From Lachnospiraceae bacterium (GTDB taxonomy: Bacteria > Bacillota > Clostridia > Lachnospirales > Lachnospiraceae), in the NCBI GenBank assembly GCA_017503735.1, contig JAFVSN010000031.1, positions 124,001 through 188,000 on the forward strand: a stretch of DNA of 64,000 nucleotides. The letters run 5' to 3'. The notes under the pieces are model-generated. The model saw nothing but the letters and a program-made list of their open reading frames with translations. It did no database searches and was not told the DNA's origin. Positions 1-8,233 of the stretch are shown here, piece after piece. The position numbers and the translations under genes are program-made. The stretch's first letter is position 1; each line of letters starts with the position of its first letter.

Positions 1-2267
1 AAATAACGAAGAACGAATGGGTAACGGAGAAATGGAAGGATTTAAATACAAAGATTTATTCTTTGTATACGGGCTCTCTTTCTAAGATGAGAACCCAGGG
101 TAATTATCTTACTAAGAAAACCGTATCCTCCAACGAAAGCGTGGTAAAGGCCACGGCAGGCGGTTCCGCACCCATCGGCACCCATTATGTGACGGTAGAT
201 GCCGTTGCCAGCGCGCAGTATGTAACCGGAGGCACCTTTACTTCCGATACGACGCTGACCGCAAAGTCGAAACTTTCGGAAGCGGGAGTTGCGGTAGGTA
301 CCAAGATTAATATTGCCTGCGGTGACAAGACGGCAGAACTTTATGTAGATGAAAAAACTACGTTCAATGACCTTTCGGATGTTTGTAAGTCCGCGGGACT
401 GAATGTAAACTTCGACGAGGCAAGACAGTGCTTGTATATCAGTTCCAGACAGAGCGGTACGGAAAATAAGTTTTCCATTACCACCGACACGGAAGTTGCA
501 GCCAGTGCAACAACGCGGAAAGGGATTTACGATCTGGTGGGTTACGGCACAATGTCCGATGCGGATAAAAAGGCATTGGATGCCGCACTTGCTACCATAG
601 AAGCAAGCGATGAAGCGGGGGTTAACGACGTTCTGACAAAGGCAGCAGGCGGAACGACCTTAGCCGGTGCGGAAAAGGAGTTGTATGATGCCTACCAGCT
701 TCTCATGAAGAAAGCCGAAGAACACGCAAAGAAAACAGCGGATGCGGATGCGGATAAAGCAGCAAAAGAAACTGTGACAGGACGTATCGGAGCCGAAATA
801 AAGACGGCGATGCTTTCCGGAATGGCCGAAGACAGTACCGTAGAAATTTACGGCAAGGAATTGACGGGAAAGCAGGCGGCTACGCTTAAGGCAGAGGCAG
901 AACGGTTTGCAAAAATAGAATATGAGCGGATCGTTTTTGAGGATTCTTTTAAAGAAAATGCAGCGTTAAAGGATGTATCTTACGCAACGTTTGCAAAGAT
1001 TCGGGACAAGGCAGAAAAGGCGGAGACGTTAACCGTAGAGGAGCAAAAAATCTGGGATGCATATAATGCAGATGGAAATGCAGATGCAAAGGCAGCATAT
1101 GAGGCACGTCTCGGTACGTATACCGAAGGAAGCGGTTATGATACCGAGGAATATGCACAGCAGTTAGAACTTGCTTATCAGGCAAGTGCGGAAGAAGAAG
1201 CAGCCAAGTATCTGACTACCGAACAGGCGGTGGAAGAGTTAAAGACCGAGAAAGAAAATGAACTGACGGCGTTGGGTGATGTGGTAACGCCGGCTAAGGC
1301 TGCTATGGCAACGGATATTATATCCTATGCCGAAACGGAACGTTTCCTGGCTTCCGACAATGCTTTGGCGGCAATCGGCCTTGGGAACATTGACGGTACC
1401 GCAATTGCTTCCGGCGCAGGTGCCGGCGGTATGACCGTATTTGCGGCAAGTGACGCAAAGGTAACGGTAAACGGTGCGGTAATCGAATCTTCCAGCAACA
1501 CCATTTCTGTAAACGGATTGAACTTAGAGCTGGTATCCGCAAAACCGGGAGAGACCATTTCCATCGGTGTTACCCAGGATACGGACAGTGTTTACAATAT
1601 GGTAAAGGATTTTGTAAAACAGTACAATGAAGTGCTTGAAGAATTAAACAATGCATACTATGCGGAATCCGCAAGAGGATACGAACCGTTGACGGACGAG
1701 CAGAAGGATGCCATGAGTGATACGGAAGTGGAGAAGTGGGAGAAGAAGATTAAGGATTCTCTCCTTCGCAGAGACAACACCATCGGTTCTTTGCTGAATG
1801 CGATGCGTACCGCTCTTGACGGCTGTGTAACTGTAGACGGTCAGGATTATGCACTTTCTTCCTTCGGCATCTGTACCACCAAGTACACGGAGAAGGGCAA
1901 GTTACATATTTACGGTGACCAGGACGACCCGGACGGTATGATGTACGAAGACAAGCTTCGTAAGGCAATCGAGGAAGACCCGGATAAGGTAATGGAAGTT
2001 TTACAGACGATTTCCAAGAACCTGTACGATACCATGGCAGATAAGATGAAAGCTTCGGAGTTAAGCAGTGCGCTTACCTTCTACAACGACAAGCAGATGA
2101 CAAAGGAGCTTACCGGTTATAAGGAACAGCTCAAGAAAGAAGAAGATCGCTTGACGGAAATCGAAGACCGTTATTATAAGCAGTTTGCTTCCATGGAGAC
2201 GGCACTCAGTAAGCTAAGCAGTCAGTCCAGTTCTTTGGCGTCCATGCTGGGAATGGGACAGTATTAA
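1..2267 (+). CDS. fliD: Flagellar filament cap protein FliD, 5' end outside window
   Basis: FliD (HAP2) caps the growing flagellar filament and inserts secreted flagellin subunits. The reading frame is open from base 3 and shows the typical N-terminal FliD stretch WKDLNTKIYSLYTGSLSKM, so the TTG at 63 is an internal Leu and the true start lies upstream of the window. The C-terminal FliD domain begins around base 1480 (motif SVNGLNLEL, then a helical stretch with VKDFVKQYNEVLEEL) and ends in the usual Ser/Leu-rich coiled coil. Between roughly bases 530 and 1310 there is a long Ala/Glu/Lys/Asp-rich, helix-like insert, making this protein (more than 750 residues) much larger than the 450-550 residues of classical FliD. 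fliS follows 37 bases downstream, as in many flagellar operons. Confidence 0.93.
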   Translation, partial: ITKNEWVTEKWKDLNTKIYSLYTGSLSKMRTQGNYLTKKTVSSNESVVKATAGGSAPIGTHYVTVDAVASAQYVTGGTFTSDTTLTAKSKLSEAGVAVGTKINIACGDKTAELYVDEKTTFNDLSDVCKSAGLNVNFDEARQCLYISSRQSGTENKFSITTDTEVAASATTRKGIYDLVGYGTMSDADKKALDAALATIEASDEAGVNDVLTKAAGGTTLAGAEKELYDAYQLLMKKAEEHAKKTADADADKAAKETVTGRIGAEIKTAMLSGMAEDSTVEIYGKELTGKQAATLKAEAERFAKIEYERIVFEDSFKENAALKDVSYATFAKIRDKAEKAETLTVEEQKIWDAYNADGNADAKAAYEARLGTYTEGSGYDTEEYAQQLELAYQASAEEEAAKYLTTEQAVEELKTEKENELTALGDVVTPAKAAMATDIISYAETERFLASDNALAAIGLGNIDGTAIASGAGAGGMTVFAASDAKVTVNGAVIESSSNTISVNGLNLELVSAKPGETISIGVTQDTDSVYNMVKDFVKQYNEVLEELNNAYYAESARGYEPLTDEQKDAMSDTEVEKWEKKIKDSLLRRDNTIGSLLNAMRTALDGCVTVDGQDYALSSFGICTTKYTEKGKLHIYGDQDDPDGMMYEDKLRKAIEEDPDKVMEVLQTISKNLYDTMADKMKASELSSALTFYNDKQMTKELTGYKEQLKKEEDRLTEIEDRYYKQFASMETALSKLSSQSSSLASMLGMGQY

Positions 2268-2304
2268 ACTAATTGAATGATAAGGGAAAGGAAGGTATTT
2301 GCCT

Positions 2305-2688
2305 ATGCCACCAACAAATGCAGCAAGTTTATATCAGGGAACCAAAATTAACACAGCATCTCCTGCGGAGTTAACGCTGATGTTGTACGACGGAGCGATT
2401 AAGTTTTGTAACATCGCGATGCTCGGTTTGGAAAAGAACGATTATGAGAAGGCAAGTACCTACATCATTAAAGTTCAGAATATCATTACGGAGTTCCGTT
2501 CCACACTGGATTTTAAGTATGCGACGGCGAAAGACTTTGATGTGATTTATGAATACATCTACGGACTTTTGGTGCAGTCCAACATTAAGAAGGATATGAC
2601 ATTGTTGGAAGAAGCTCTGGATCAGATTCGTAACATGCGAGACCTTTGGAAAGAGGTTATGCGCAAAAACAATATGTATGTAAAATAA
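2305..2688 (+). CDS. fliS: Flagellin export chaperone FliS
   Basis: FliS binds the C-terminus of newly made flagellin in the cytoplasm, prevents premature polymerisation and hands it to the export gate. The protein is about 127 residues, the normal family size, with the hallmark opening LYQGTKINTASPAELTLMLY followed by a four-helix bundle. I chose the ATG at 2305 because an AAGGAAGG ribosome site sits 9 bases upstream; the TTG at 2299 is only 3 bases from that site. It lies directly behind fliD in the same operon. Confidence 0.93.
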   Translation: MPPTNAASLYQGTKINTASPAELTLMLYDGAIKFCNIAMLGLEKNDYEKASTYIIKVQNIITEFRSTLDFKYATAKDFDVIYEYIYGLLVQSNIKKDMTLLEEALDQIRNMRDLWKEVMRKNNMYVK

Positions 2689-2704
2689 GAATACGATTTC
2701 TACG

Positions 2705-2839
2705 GAACAGCTGTGCAACCATGCCCGGCTGTTCTTATATGCGTAGCATATAAGAAGGCTCCGCCGGATGCGCACTCGCGCGATAGGAAGATGTCGCAAG
2801 CGACCGCGCTCGGCGCGAGAGTTCCGCAAGCGGAACTCT
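2705..2839 (+). repeat. Hairpin-rich spacer between fliS and flgN-like gene
   Basis: The 194-base gap between two co-directional flagellar genes is packed with inverted repeats. GAACAGC 2705-2711 pairs with 2728-2734. An 11-bp perfect stem spans 2732-2756 with a GTA loop. GTCGC 2793-2797 pairs with 2800-2804, enclosed by CTCGCGC 2775-2781 with GCGCGAG 2813-2819. A 9-bp stem with a CAAG loop spans 2818-2839. None has a convincing U-tract, so this is not a simple terminator. It could be an mRNA processing or stability element, or a dispersed palindromic repeat. Confidence 0.6.
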
Positions 2840-2882
2840 ATAGTGAGGTGGAGTACAGAAGTAGACAGACGGAGGGATTGCG

Positions 2883-3371
2883 GTGGACAGAGAAGAGTTT
2901 TCGACGTGTTTTAAGGTGTTGGAAAACACCATAGGAAAAAAGGAACAGTATTTGGATGAATTGCTTGTATTGACCAAGGGACAGGAAAGTTTACTGCTTC
3001 GGGAAACGTTTTCCATGGAGGAGTTTACGGAATATATGGATAAAAAGGACCCGCTCATTCAAAAGATTTCCGAGTTTGATGCCGGGTTTGAGGCAGTATT
3101 TGCAAAGATGAAGCCGGAGATGGAGACCTATAAAAAGGAGTTCGAACCACGGATTCGTGCAATGCAGCAAAAGATTAAGGCGGTATTGGAAAAGGGTGCC
3201 GCACTTTGTGCATTGGAAGAGCAAAACAAATTGCGACTGGATATTTGTTTAAAAGAAAAGAAACAGGAAATAAAGACTTTTAACAAAAACAGCCGGACTG
3301 TAAGCAGTTATTACAAAAATATGTCCGGTTCCCTGACAGACCAATCGTTTTTTATGGATAAGAAGAAGTAA
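2883..3371 (+). CDS. FlgN/FliT-like flagellar chaperone
   Basis: This 162-residue, all-helical, charged protein has the size and composition of FlgN-type chaperones, which deliver the hook-filament junction proteins FlgK and FlgL to the export apparatus. It starts at GTG 2883 with a GGAGGG ribosome site 7 bases upstream. Long amphipathic helices run through the central region (KPEMETYKKEFEPRIRAMQQ) and the C-terminus is basic and Ser-rich. The assignment rests on this architecture and on its place downstream of fliD-fliS; sequence motifs in this family are weak, so FliT or an unrelated coiled-coil flagellar protein remains possible. Confidence 0.6.
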   Translation: MDREEFSTCFKVLENTIGKKEQYLDELLVLTKGQESLLLRETFSMEEFTEYMDKKDPLIQKISEFDAGFEAVFAKMKPEMETYKKEFEPRIRAMQQKIKAVLEKGAALCALEEQNKLRLDICLKEKKQEIKTFNKNSRTVSSYYKNMSGSLTDQSFFMDKKK

Positions 3372-3384
3372 AGGAGGAGTGACT

Positions 3385-5163
3385 ATGAGAAAACATGCAA
3401 AACTGGCGGCTTTGTTATTCGGAGCTTTTTCCGTAGCATTTCTTTGCGGAGCAAAGCAGGCCTATGCGGCGGGTAACGCTACGATGCTTGAAGACAAAGC
3501 AATTCTGGTAAATTATGAGAATGAAGAAATGGTTGTGACTGCCGGACAAAATACATCCATTTTCTACTCGGATAATCCCAACGCAACCATGTGGGAAGAA
3601 GTGAAGGCAGATGCAAGCGGCAAGGCGATTTTTGATATTTCCTGGGTGCGTCCGAATGTAACCACTCGCGTCTATGTAAAGGGTGATAAGGATTCCTTGG
3701 TAACGGCACGGTATCTTGAGGCGCAGGAGAAGCTTTCCGCAGAGTTTGTGGGAGATATCTCGGCAGCGGATGTGGTGGACATCGATGTATGGAAGGATGT
3801 GTACAAGTCCTACAAGAACTTCAGCGGGGACACAGGATATATTCTTTTCTTCACAAAAAACGGAGGAGCGGAAACCGCTTACTTTGACGTGGAGAACATT
3901 GAATGGAAGAAAGGGCTGAACGGAAACTGGAGACCTTTTGAACAATTGGATTTGGGACAAATGAATGCAAAGGGTGTAACACTGTATTTCCGTATCAAAG
4001 CGACAAACGATAAGATTGACGGGGGTACCGCGGAACTGGTAAGCGGAAAGCGATACAGTACAGAAGCAAAAGTCTTTTTGCAGAAGGTGGCAGCGGCACC
4101 GACGGTAAGTGTAAATAATGCAACCATGACCCTTTCCATCCGGAACGGCATGGAATATTCCATAAACGGGAAGGATTGGTTTTTGGTCCCGACCTACCAA
4201 AAGAATGCAACAAGTGACGCCGTTTCGGTAGAGGTAAAGGATTTTGATTTGTTACCGACCACCAACCGTCGTGTGACTACCGTGGCAATTCCGTTGGTGT
4301 TAAATGTAATGACCGGCGGGAAAGTAGATATTAACCGGAGAATCGATGCGACGTTGGTAGCAGAAAATCCGGGAAAATATATGGTAGAGAAAAACGGAGC
4401 CGGCGAGGTAGTCGGAATTTATGTATATGTCCGCACTGCGGCAGGAGAGAAGAAATCTGCGTCCAAGATTGAAAAAGTATTGATTCCGTTTTCGGAGTCC
4501 ACACCGAATGTGGCACGGGATATTACGGTAACGTATCAGAATACCAAGAGTGGCACCAGCGGTATTGCGATAACTAATAATACCTCCACCTTAGACGGCA
4601 CCAATTACCAGTATGCCATCGTGGATGACCCGGATAATCTGACTGCGGAAGAGCTGGGCGAGTTAAAATGGAGTACACTAAAGGCGGCGAAAACCGTAAA
4701 GCTAAGCAGTACCAAAGCTTTGACCGGAAAGTATTTGATTTTCCGTGTGACCGCGGCAAATAAGAACGAATTGCCGTCGGTTTACGAAAAGTACAGATAT
4801 CAGATTCAGTATGACAAGGTAACATATGCGGCGATTTCCAATACCTCGCTCTATCCGGGCGGTGTGATTACCGCAGTAACAAGTAACAATGCGATTTCCG
4901 GCGAGATTACCTATACATGGGAGCGCAGCGATAAGGCAAGCGGCGAATACACAGTCATTCGTTCGGGCTCCGGTTATGCTAACAGTATGTATACCATTAG
5001 GGAAGAGGATATCGGGTACTATATCCGTGTCGTAATCTCCAATACCTCTTCCGTAACGGGAGAATCCGCATATGTAACCAGTAAATGCAGCGGTAAGATT
5101 GTAAAAGATCCGACAGCGCCGACGCCGACGCCGACACCGAGCCCGGCACCGGGAACACCATAG
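3385..5163 (+). CDS. Secreted protein with Ig-like domain and Pro/Thr tail
   Basis: A 592-residue exported protein of unknown function. The N-terminus is a classical signal peptide (MRKHAKLAALLFGAF, then a cleavage site near AYA-AG). The rest is beta-rich, and an Ig-like module lies near the C-terminus (TYTWERSDKASGEY followed by YYIRVVIS). The protein ends in a Pro/Thr linker (TPTPTPSPAPGTP) at a TAG stop. The ATG at 3385 is preceded by AAGGAGG with 7-base spacing; the GTG at 3379 overlaps that site. It follows the flgN-like gene by 13 bases, so it is probably in the flagellar transcript. Ending in a linker is unusual: the frame stays open after the TAG straight into the GH5 gene. No enzymatic motif was seen. 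Confidence 0.75.
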   Translation: MRKHAKLAALLFGAFSVAFLCGAKQAYAAGNATMLEDKAILVNYENEEMVVTAGQNTSIFYSDNPNATMWEEVKADASGKAIFDISWVRPNVTTRVYVKGDKDSLVTARYLEAQEKLSAEFVGDISAADVVDIDVWKDVYKSYKNFSGDTGYILFFTKNGGAETAYFDVENIEWKKGLNGNWRPFEQLDLGQMNAKGVTLYFRIKATNDKIDGGTAELVSGKRYSTEAKVFLQKVAAAPTVSVNNATMTLSIRNGMEYSINGKDWFLVPTYQKNATSDAVSVEVKDFDLLPTTNRRVTTVAIPLVLNVMTGGKVDINRRIDATLVAENPGKYMVEKNGAGEVVGIYVYVRTAAGEKKSASKIEKVLIPFSESTPNVARDITVTYQNTKSGTSGIAITNNTSTLDGTNYQYAIVDDPDNLTAEELGELKWSTLKAAKTVKLSSTKALTGKYLIFRVTAANKNELPSVYEKYRYQIQYDKVTYAAISNTSLYPGGVITAVTSNNAISGEITYTWERSDKASGEYTVIRSGSGYANSMYTIREEDIGYYIRVVISNTSSVTGESAYVTSKCSGKIVKDPTAPTPTPTPSPAPGTP

Positions 5164-5199
5164 ATACCACCGGAGGATTCCGGGGGAGGAGGCTATTGT

Positions 5200-6270
5200 A
5201 TGGCAGTAAAAAAAGCAGTTCCGGCACCGTTTACCAAGGGTGTGAACTTTACCAACTGGTTGGAATTCCGCAAGGCGGATGAAATAAATCCGGAACTTTT
5301 TACAAAGCAGGACTTTCTAAACGCAAAGAAGTTGGGATGTGATGTAATCCGTATTCCGATGCATTTTGAGAAGATTTGCGAAGGAATTGCGGATTACCGG
5401 ATTCCGGACAATGTGTTTGTAATACTGGATCATATTGCGGAATGGGCAGAAGAATTAAAGCTATATGTAATTTTTGATTTTCATAATAACTGTCATGCGG
5501 ATACACGTACTTCCGATACGGTGGAGGATGTACTGACTCCGATTTGGACGCAGTTGGCAACCCGGTATCGGGATGCCACGGAATATATTGTTTATGAATT
5601 AATGAATGAGCCTCACGGGATAGAGATTTCCTTATGGAACGAGATTATCGGACGCTTGTTCCGAAACGTGCGTAACATTGATAAGAAGCATTATATTATC
5701 GCCGGAGGGGCTGACTGGAACAGTTTCGCGGCTATGAAAACATTGCCGGATTTTAAAGATGATAAGGTGATTTATACCTTCCATTTCTATGACCCGCATA
5801 CCTTTACTCATCAGGGAGCCGGTTGGAGCCATCTGGAACGGGTAATCAACATCCCGTTCCCGTACAGCAAAGACCGGATGCCGCCTCTTCCGGAGAACCC
5901 GACAGAGGATGAGAAGGCACGTTTTGCGGCTTACCCGGAACAGGGCACTGTGGAGGCGGTGGCCCGGTTTTTTGACCAGTATGTGGAGTTCAGTCAGGAA
6001 CGTAACGCGCCGGTATTTTGCGGAGAATTTGGGTGCTTTTCCATGTTTGCCGGTCATGAGGACCGCGTGAACTGGTATACCATTGTAACCAATCTTTTGG
6101 CGGAGCGGGGCATTGCCCGTACCAGCTGGGATTACTACGGCGGTTTCGGTATCTTTAAGATGGACTGGAAAGCCATAAGGGAACGCCGGATGAAGCCGGA
6201 ATGGAAATTTCCGGAGGATTTGGATTTGGATATCGTGAAGGCCATGGGAATGAATTGTCTCTTTCTGTAA
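5200..6270 (+). CDS. Glycoside hydrolase family 5 (cellulase-type)
   Basis: This 356-residue (beta/alpha)8-barrel enzyme belongs to GH5, retaining hydrolases acting on beta-1,4-glucans, mannans and related polymers. It opens with the family signature (KGVNFTNWLE). The acid/base Glu is E137 in LMNEPHG and the nucleophile is E276 in VFCGEFG. As called, it has no signal peptide, so it would act in the cytoplasm on imported oligosaccharides. A strong GGGGGAGGAGG site 7 bases before ATG 5200 supports an independent start. However, the upstream secreted gene ends in a linker in the same frame, with only a TAG and 12 sense codons between, so a former or occasional secreted fusion is possible. Confidence 0.88.
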   Translation: MAVKKAVPAPFTKGVNFTNWLEFRKADEINPELFTKQDFLNAKKLGCDVIRIPMHFEKICEGIADYRIPDNVFVILDHIAEWAEELKLYVIFDFHNNCHADTRTSDTVEDVLTPIWTQLATRYRDATEYIVYELMNEPHGIEISLWNEIIGRLFRNVRNIDKKHYIIAGGADWNSFAAMKTLPDFKDDKVIYTFHFYDPHTFTHQGAGWSHLERVINIPFPYSKDRMPPLPENPTEDEKARFAAYPEQGTVEAVARFFDQYVEFSQERNAPVFCGEFGCFSMFAGHEDRVNWYTIVTNLLAERGIARTSWDYYGGFGIFKMDWKAIRERRMKPEWKFPEDLDLDIVKAMGMNCLFL

Positions 6271-6294
6271 GGTTGCATTTTTTTATGAAATGCC

Positions 6295-6323
6295 TTTTCA
6301 ATTCAGGTGTTGTATGCTATAAT
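6295..6323 (+). promoter_or_regulatory. Sigma-A-type promoter of dlt-like operon
   Basis: TTTTCA (6295-6300), 17-bp spacer, TATAAT (6318-6323). A short GTGTG/CACAC hairpin follows in the 5' leader before the carrier-protein gene. The -10 box is a perfect match; the -35 box matches 4 of 6. Confidence 0.6.
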
Positions 6324-6380
6324 AAAATCGCGTGTGGGGACTTTTCACACTTAAATTTTACAGAAAGAAGACGATAACCT

Positions 6381-6614
6381 ATGAAAGAAAAAATTCTCGA
6401 AATACTAAATGACATCAACCCGGATATTGATTATGAAACGGAAACCGCTTTGGTTGATGATGATGTACTTGATTCTTTTGATCTTGTTTCTCTGGTAAGT
6501 GAGTTAAACAGCTGCTTTGATATCAATATCACTGTAGTGGATTTTGTACCGGAAAACTTCAATACACTCTCTGCTCTGACAGCTTTGGTAGAACGTCTGT
6601 CAAACGGTAAGTAA
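6381..6614 (+). CDS. DltC-like aminoacyl carrier protein
   Basis: A 77-residue acidic carrier protein. The 4'-phosphopantetheine site is Ser32 in the motif DSFDLVSLV. Family knowledge: DltC carries D-alanine as a thioester from DltA to the membrane transferase DltB. It is the first gene of an operon with an MBOAT protein 10 bases downstream and an adenylating enzyme after that, which fits an aminoacyl carrier better than a fatty-acid ACP. The order C-B-A differs from the common dltABCD order. The ribosome site is weak (AAAGAAG, 10 bases upstream). Confidence 0.8.
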   Translation: MKEKILEILNDINPDIDYETETALVDDDVLDSFDLVSLVSELNSCFDINITVVDFVPENFNTLSALTALVERLSNGK

Positions 6615-6624
6615 GGGGAAAATC

Positions 6625-8217
6625 ATGACTTACACTTCTCTTATGTTTGCATTATTTTGTCTTGTTTTGCTCCTTGTTTATTATGTGGTTCCGAAAAAAT
6701 TCCAATGGATTGTATTATTGATCGGAAGTGTTGCCTTTTATCTTTGTTCGGGAGTAAAATACATACTTTATGTTGTGATTACGGCATTTACGACGTATAT
6801 CACAGCAATGTTGGCACACAAAAATAAGAGGGAATTTTCCGAGAAGCTGCCACAATTGAAAGAAACCTTATCCGCGGATGAACTGCATGCTGCGGTAAAA
6901 AAGAATGAGCGCAAATCCAGAGCCTTTATGCTTTGTGCCGTGGCTGTGGATTTGGGCATTTTGATTGTGTTGAAATACTTGGATTTTGTACTATCCAATA
7001 TCAACACGTTTTTACCGGAAGGGTCTGCTCTTCCGCTCTTTTCCTTTGTACTGCCGCTGGGGCTTTCCTTTTATACCTTCTCTGCGGTAGGCTATGTGGT
7101 AGATGTAAATCGCGGGAAATACGAGCCGGAAAGAAATTTTGCAAAGTTCTTTCTGTATTTGACTTATTTTCCTCAAATCATACAGGGACCGATTCCGCGG
7201 TTTGAACAGCTGGCACCACAACTTTTCGGAGAACATAAAGCGGAGTATAAGAATTTACGTAACGGCTATCAGCTGGTTCTCTGGGGACTTTTCAAAAAGA
7301 TGGTGATTGCGGACAGTGTTGCCGCAATTGTGGGTGCAATGCTTAAAAATACATCGGTTCTCTCGGGACTTGAGCTTTGGCTCGGAATGTTTGTCTGGGG
7401 AATTCAGCTTTATGCGGACTTTTCGGGCGGTATTGATGTATCAAGAGGCGTATCCCAAATGTTCGGTATTACGTTAGATATTAATTTCAAGCGTCCGTAT
7501 TTTGCACTGAACTTAACCGACTATTGGAACCGGTGGCACATTTCTCTCGGAAACTGGTTGAAGGATTATTTCTTCTATCCGGTTGCTTTTTCCAAAGGAT
7601 ATGCAAAGATTAATAAGTATACAAAGAAAAAATTCGGAAAGTTTTTTGCGAAGACGGTTCCGGTGGGAATCCTTTCCTTAATCCTTTTCACGATTATCGG
7701 AATCTGGCACGGAGCGAACTGGGGCGAGGTACTTTTCGGTGTGTTCAACGGTGTGGTTATCCTCATATCTACTTTGTGTGAGCCGCTTTTTGTTAAAATC
7801 CGCAAACGGTTGCATATGGAGGAACGGGTTTTTTTCCGTATCTTCCGTAGTGTACGTACGTTTCTTATTATTACGATTGCCAGAGTGATTTCCCTTCCTT
7901 CCAACATTGCCATAGCGGGGAGTATGCTTCTTACTATGTTTGGCATTCGTTCCTCCGGAACCTCCTTCTTTGCCTTTACCGGTCAGATGGTACAGGCGGG
8001 AGATTTAAAGATGTATTTGCCGGCATTGTTCGGCTGCATTCTTCTCTTTGTTGTGTCCTTTTTGGAAGAAAAGGGAAACAGCGTCCGTGACATGATTAAT
8101 GCGAAACCGATGTTTGTCCGGGTGGCGATTGCTTCTGTCGGGACAGTGATTATTATCCTTTTCGGTGCCTATGGAATCGGTTATGTAGCCTCAAACTTTA
8201 TCTACAGTAATTATTAA
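6625..8217 (+). CDS. DltB-like MBOAT membrane O-acyltransferase
   Basis: A 530-residue multi-pass membrane protein of the MBOAT superfamily, which passes acyl or aminoacyl groups across the membrane to surface polymers. Visible motifs are FPQIIQGPIPRFEQL, YADFSGGIDVSRG, NRWHISLGNWLKDY and the catalytic-His motif IGIWHGANW. The start ATG has AAGGGG 6 bases upstream. Its neighbours (carrier protein upstream, adenylating enzyme 16 bases downstream) identify it as the DltB-type partner of a thioester-linked carrier rather than an AlgI acetyltransferase, although AlgI-like function cannot be excluded from sequence alone. Confidence 0.85.
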   Translation: MTYTSLMFALFCLVLLLVYYVVPKKFQWIVLLIGSVAFYLCSGVKYILYVVITAFTTYITAMLAHKNKREFSEKLPQLKETLSADELHAAVKKNERKSRAFMLCAVAVDLGILIVLKYLDFVLSNINTFLPEGSALPLFSFVLPLGLSFYTFSAVGYVVDVNRGKYEPERNFAKFFLYLTYFPQIIQGPIPRFEQLAPQLFGEHKAEYKNLRNGYQLVLWGLFKKMVIADSVAAIVGAMLKNTSVLSGLELWLGMFVWGIQLYADFSGGIDVSRGVSQMFGITLDINFKRPYFALNLTDYWNRWHISLGNWLKDYFFYPVAFSKGYAKINKYTKKKFGKFFAKTVPVGILSLILFTIIGIWHGANWGEVLFGVFNGVVILISTLCEPLFVKIRKRLHMEERVFFRIFRSVRTFLIITIARVISLPSNIAIAGSMLLTMFGIRSSGTSFFAFTGQMVQAGDLKMYLPALFGCILLFVVSFLEEKGNSVRDMINAKPMFVRVAIASVGTVIIILFGAYGIGYVASNFIYSNY

Positions 8218-8233
8218 AACTTAGGTGATTGAT

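Noticed and set aside
3415-4200. Long antisense frame opposite the secreted protein gene
   Set aside because: It is a shadow of the plus-strand codon pattern; it has no ribosome site or promoter and its translation lacks domain features.
5161-5163. TAG as a pyrrolysine codon
   Set aside because: No pyl genes or PYLIS-like context are visible, and the downstream gene has its own strong ribosome site; a split gene or simple read-through is more economical.
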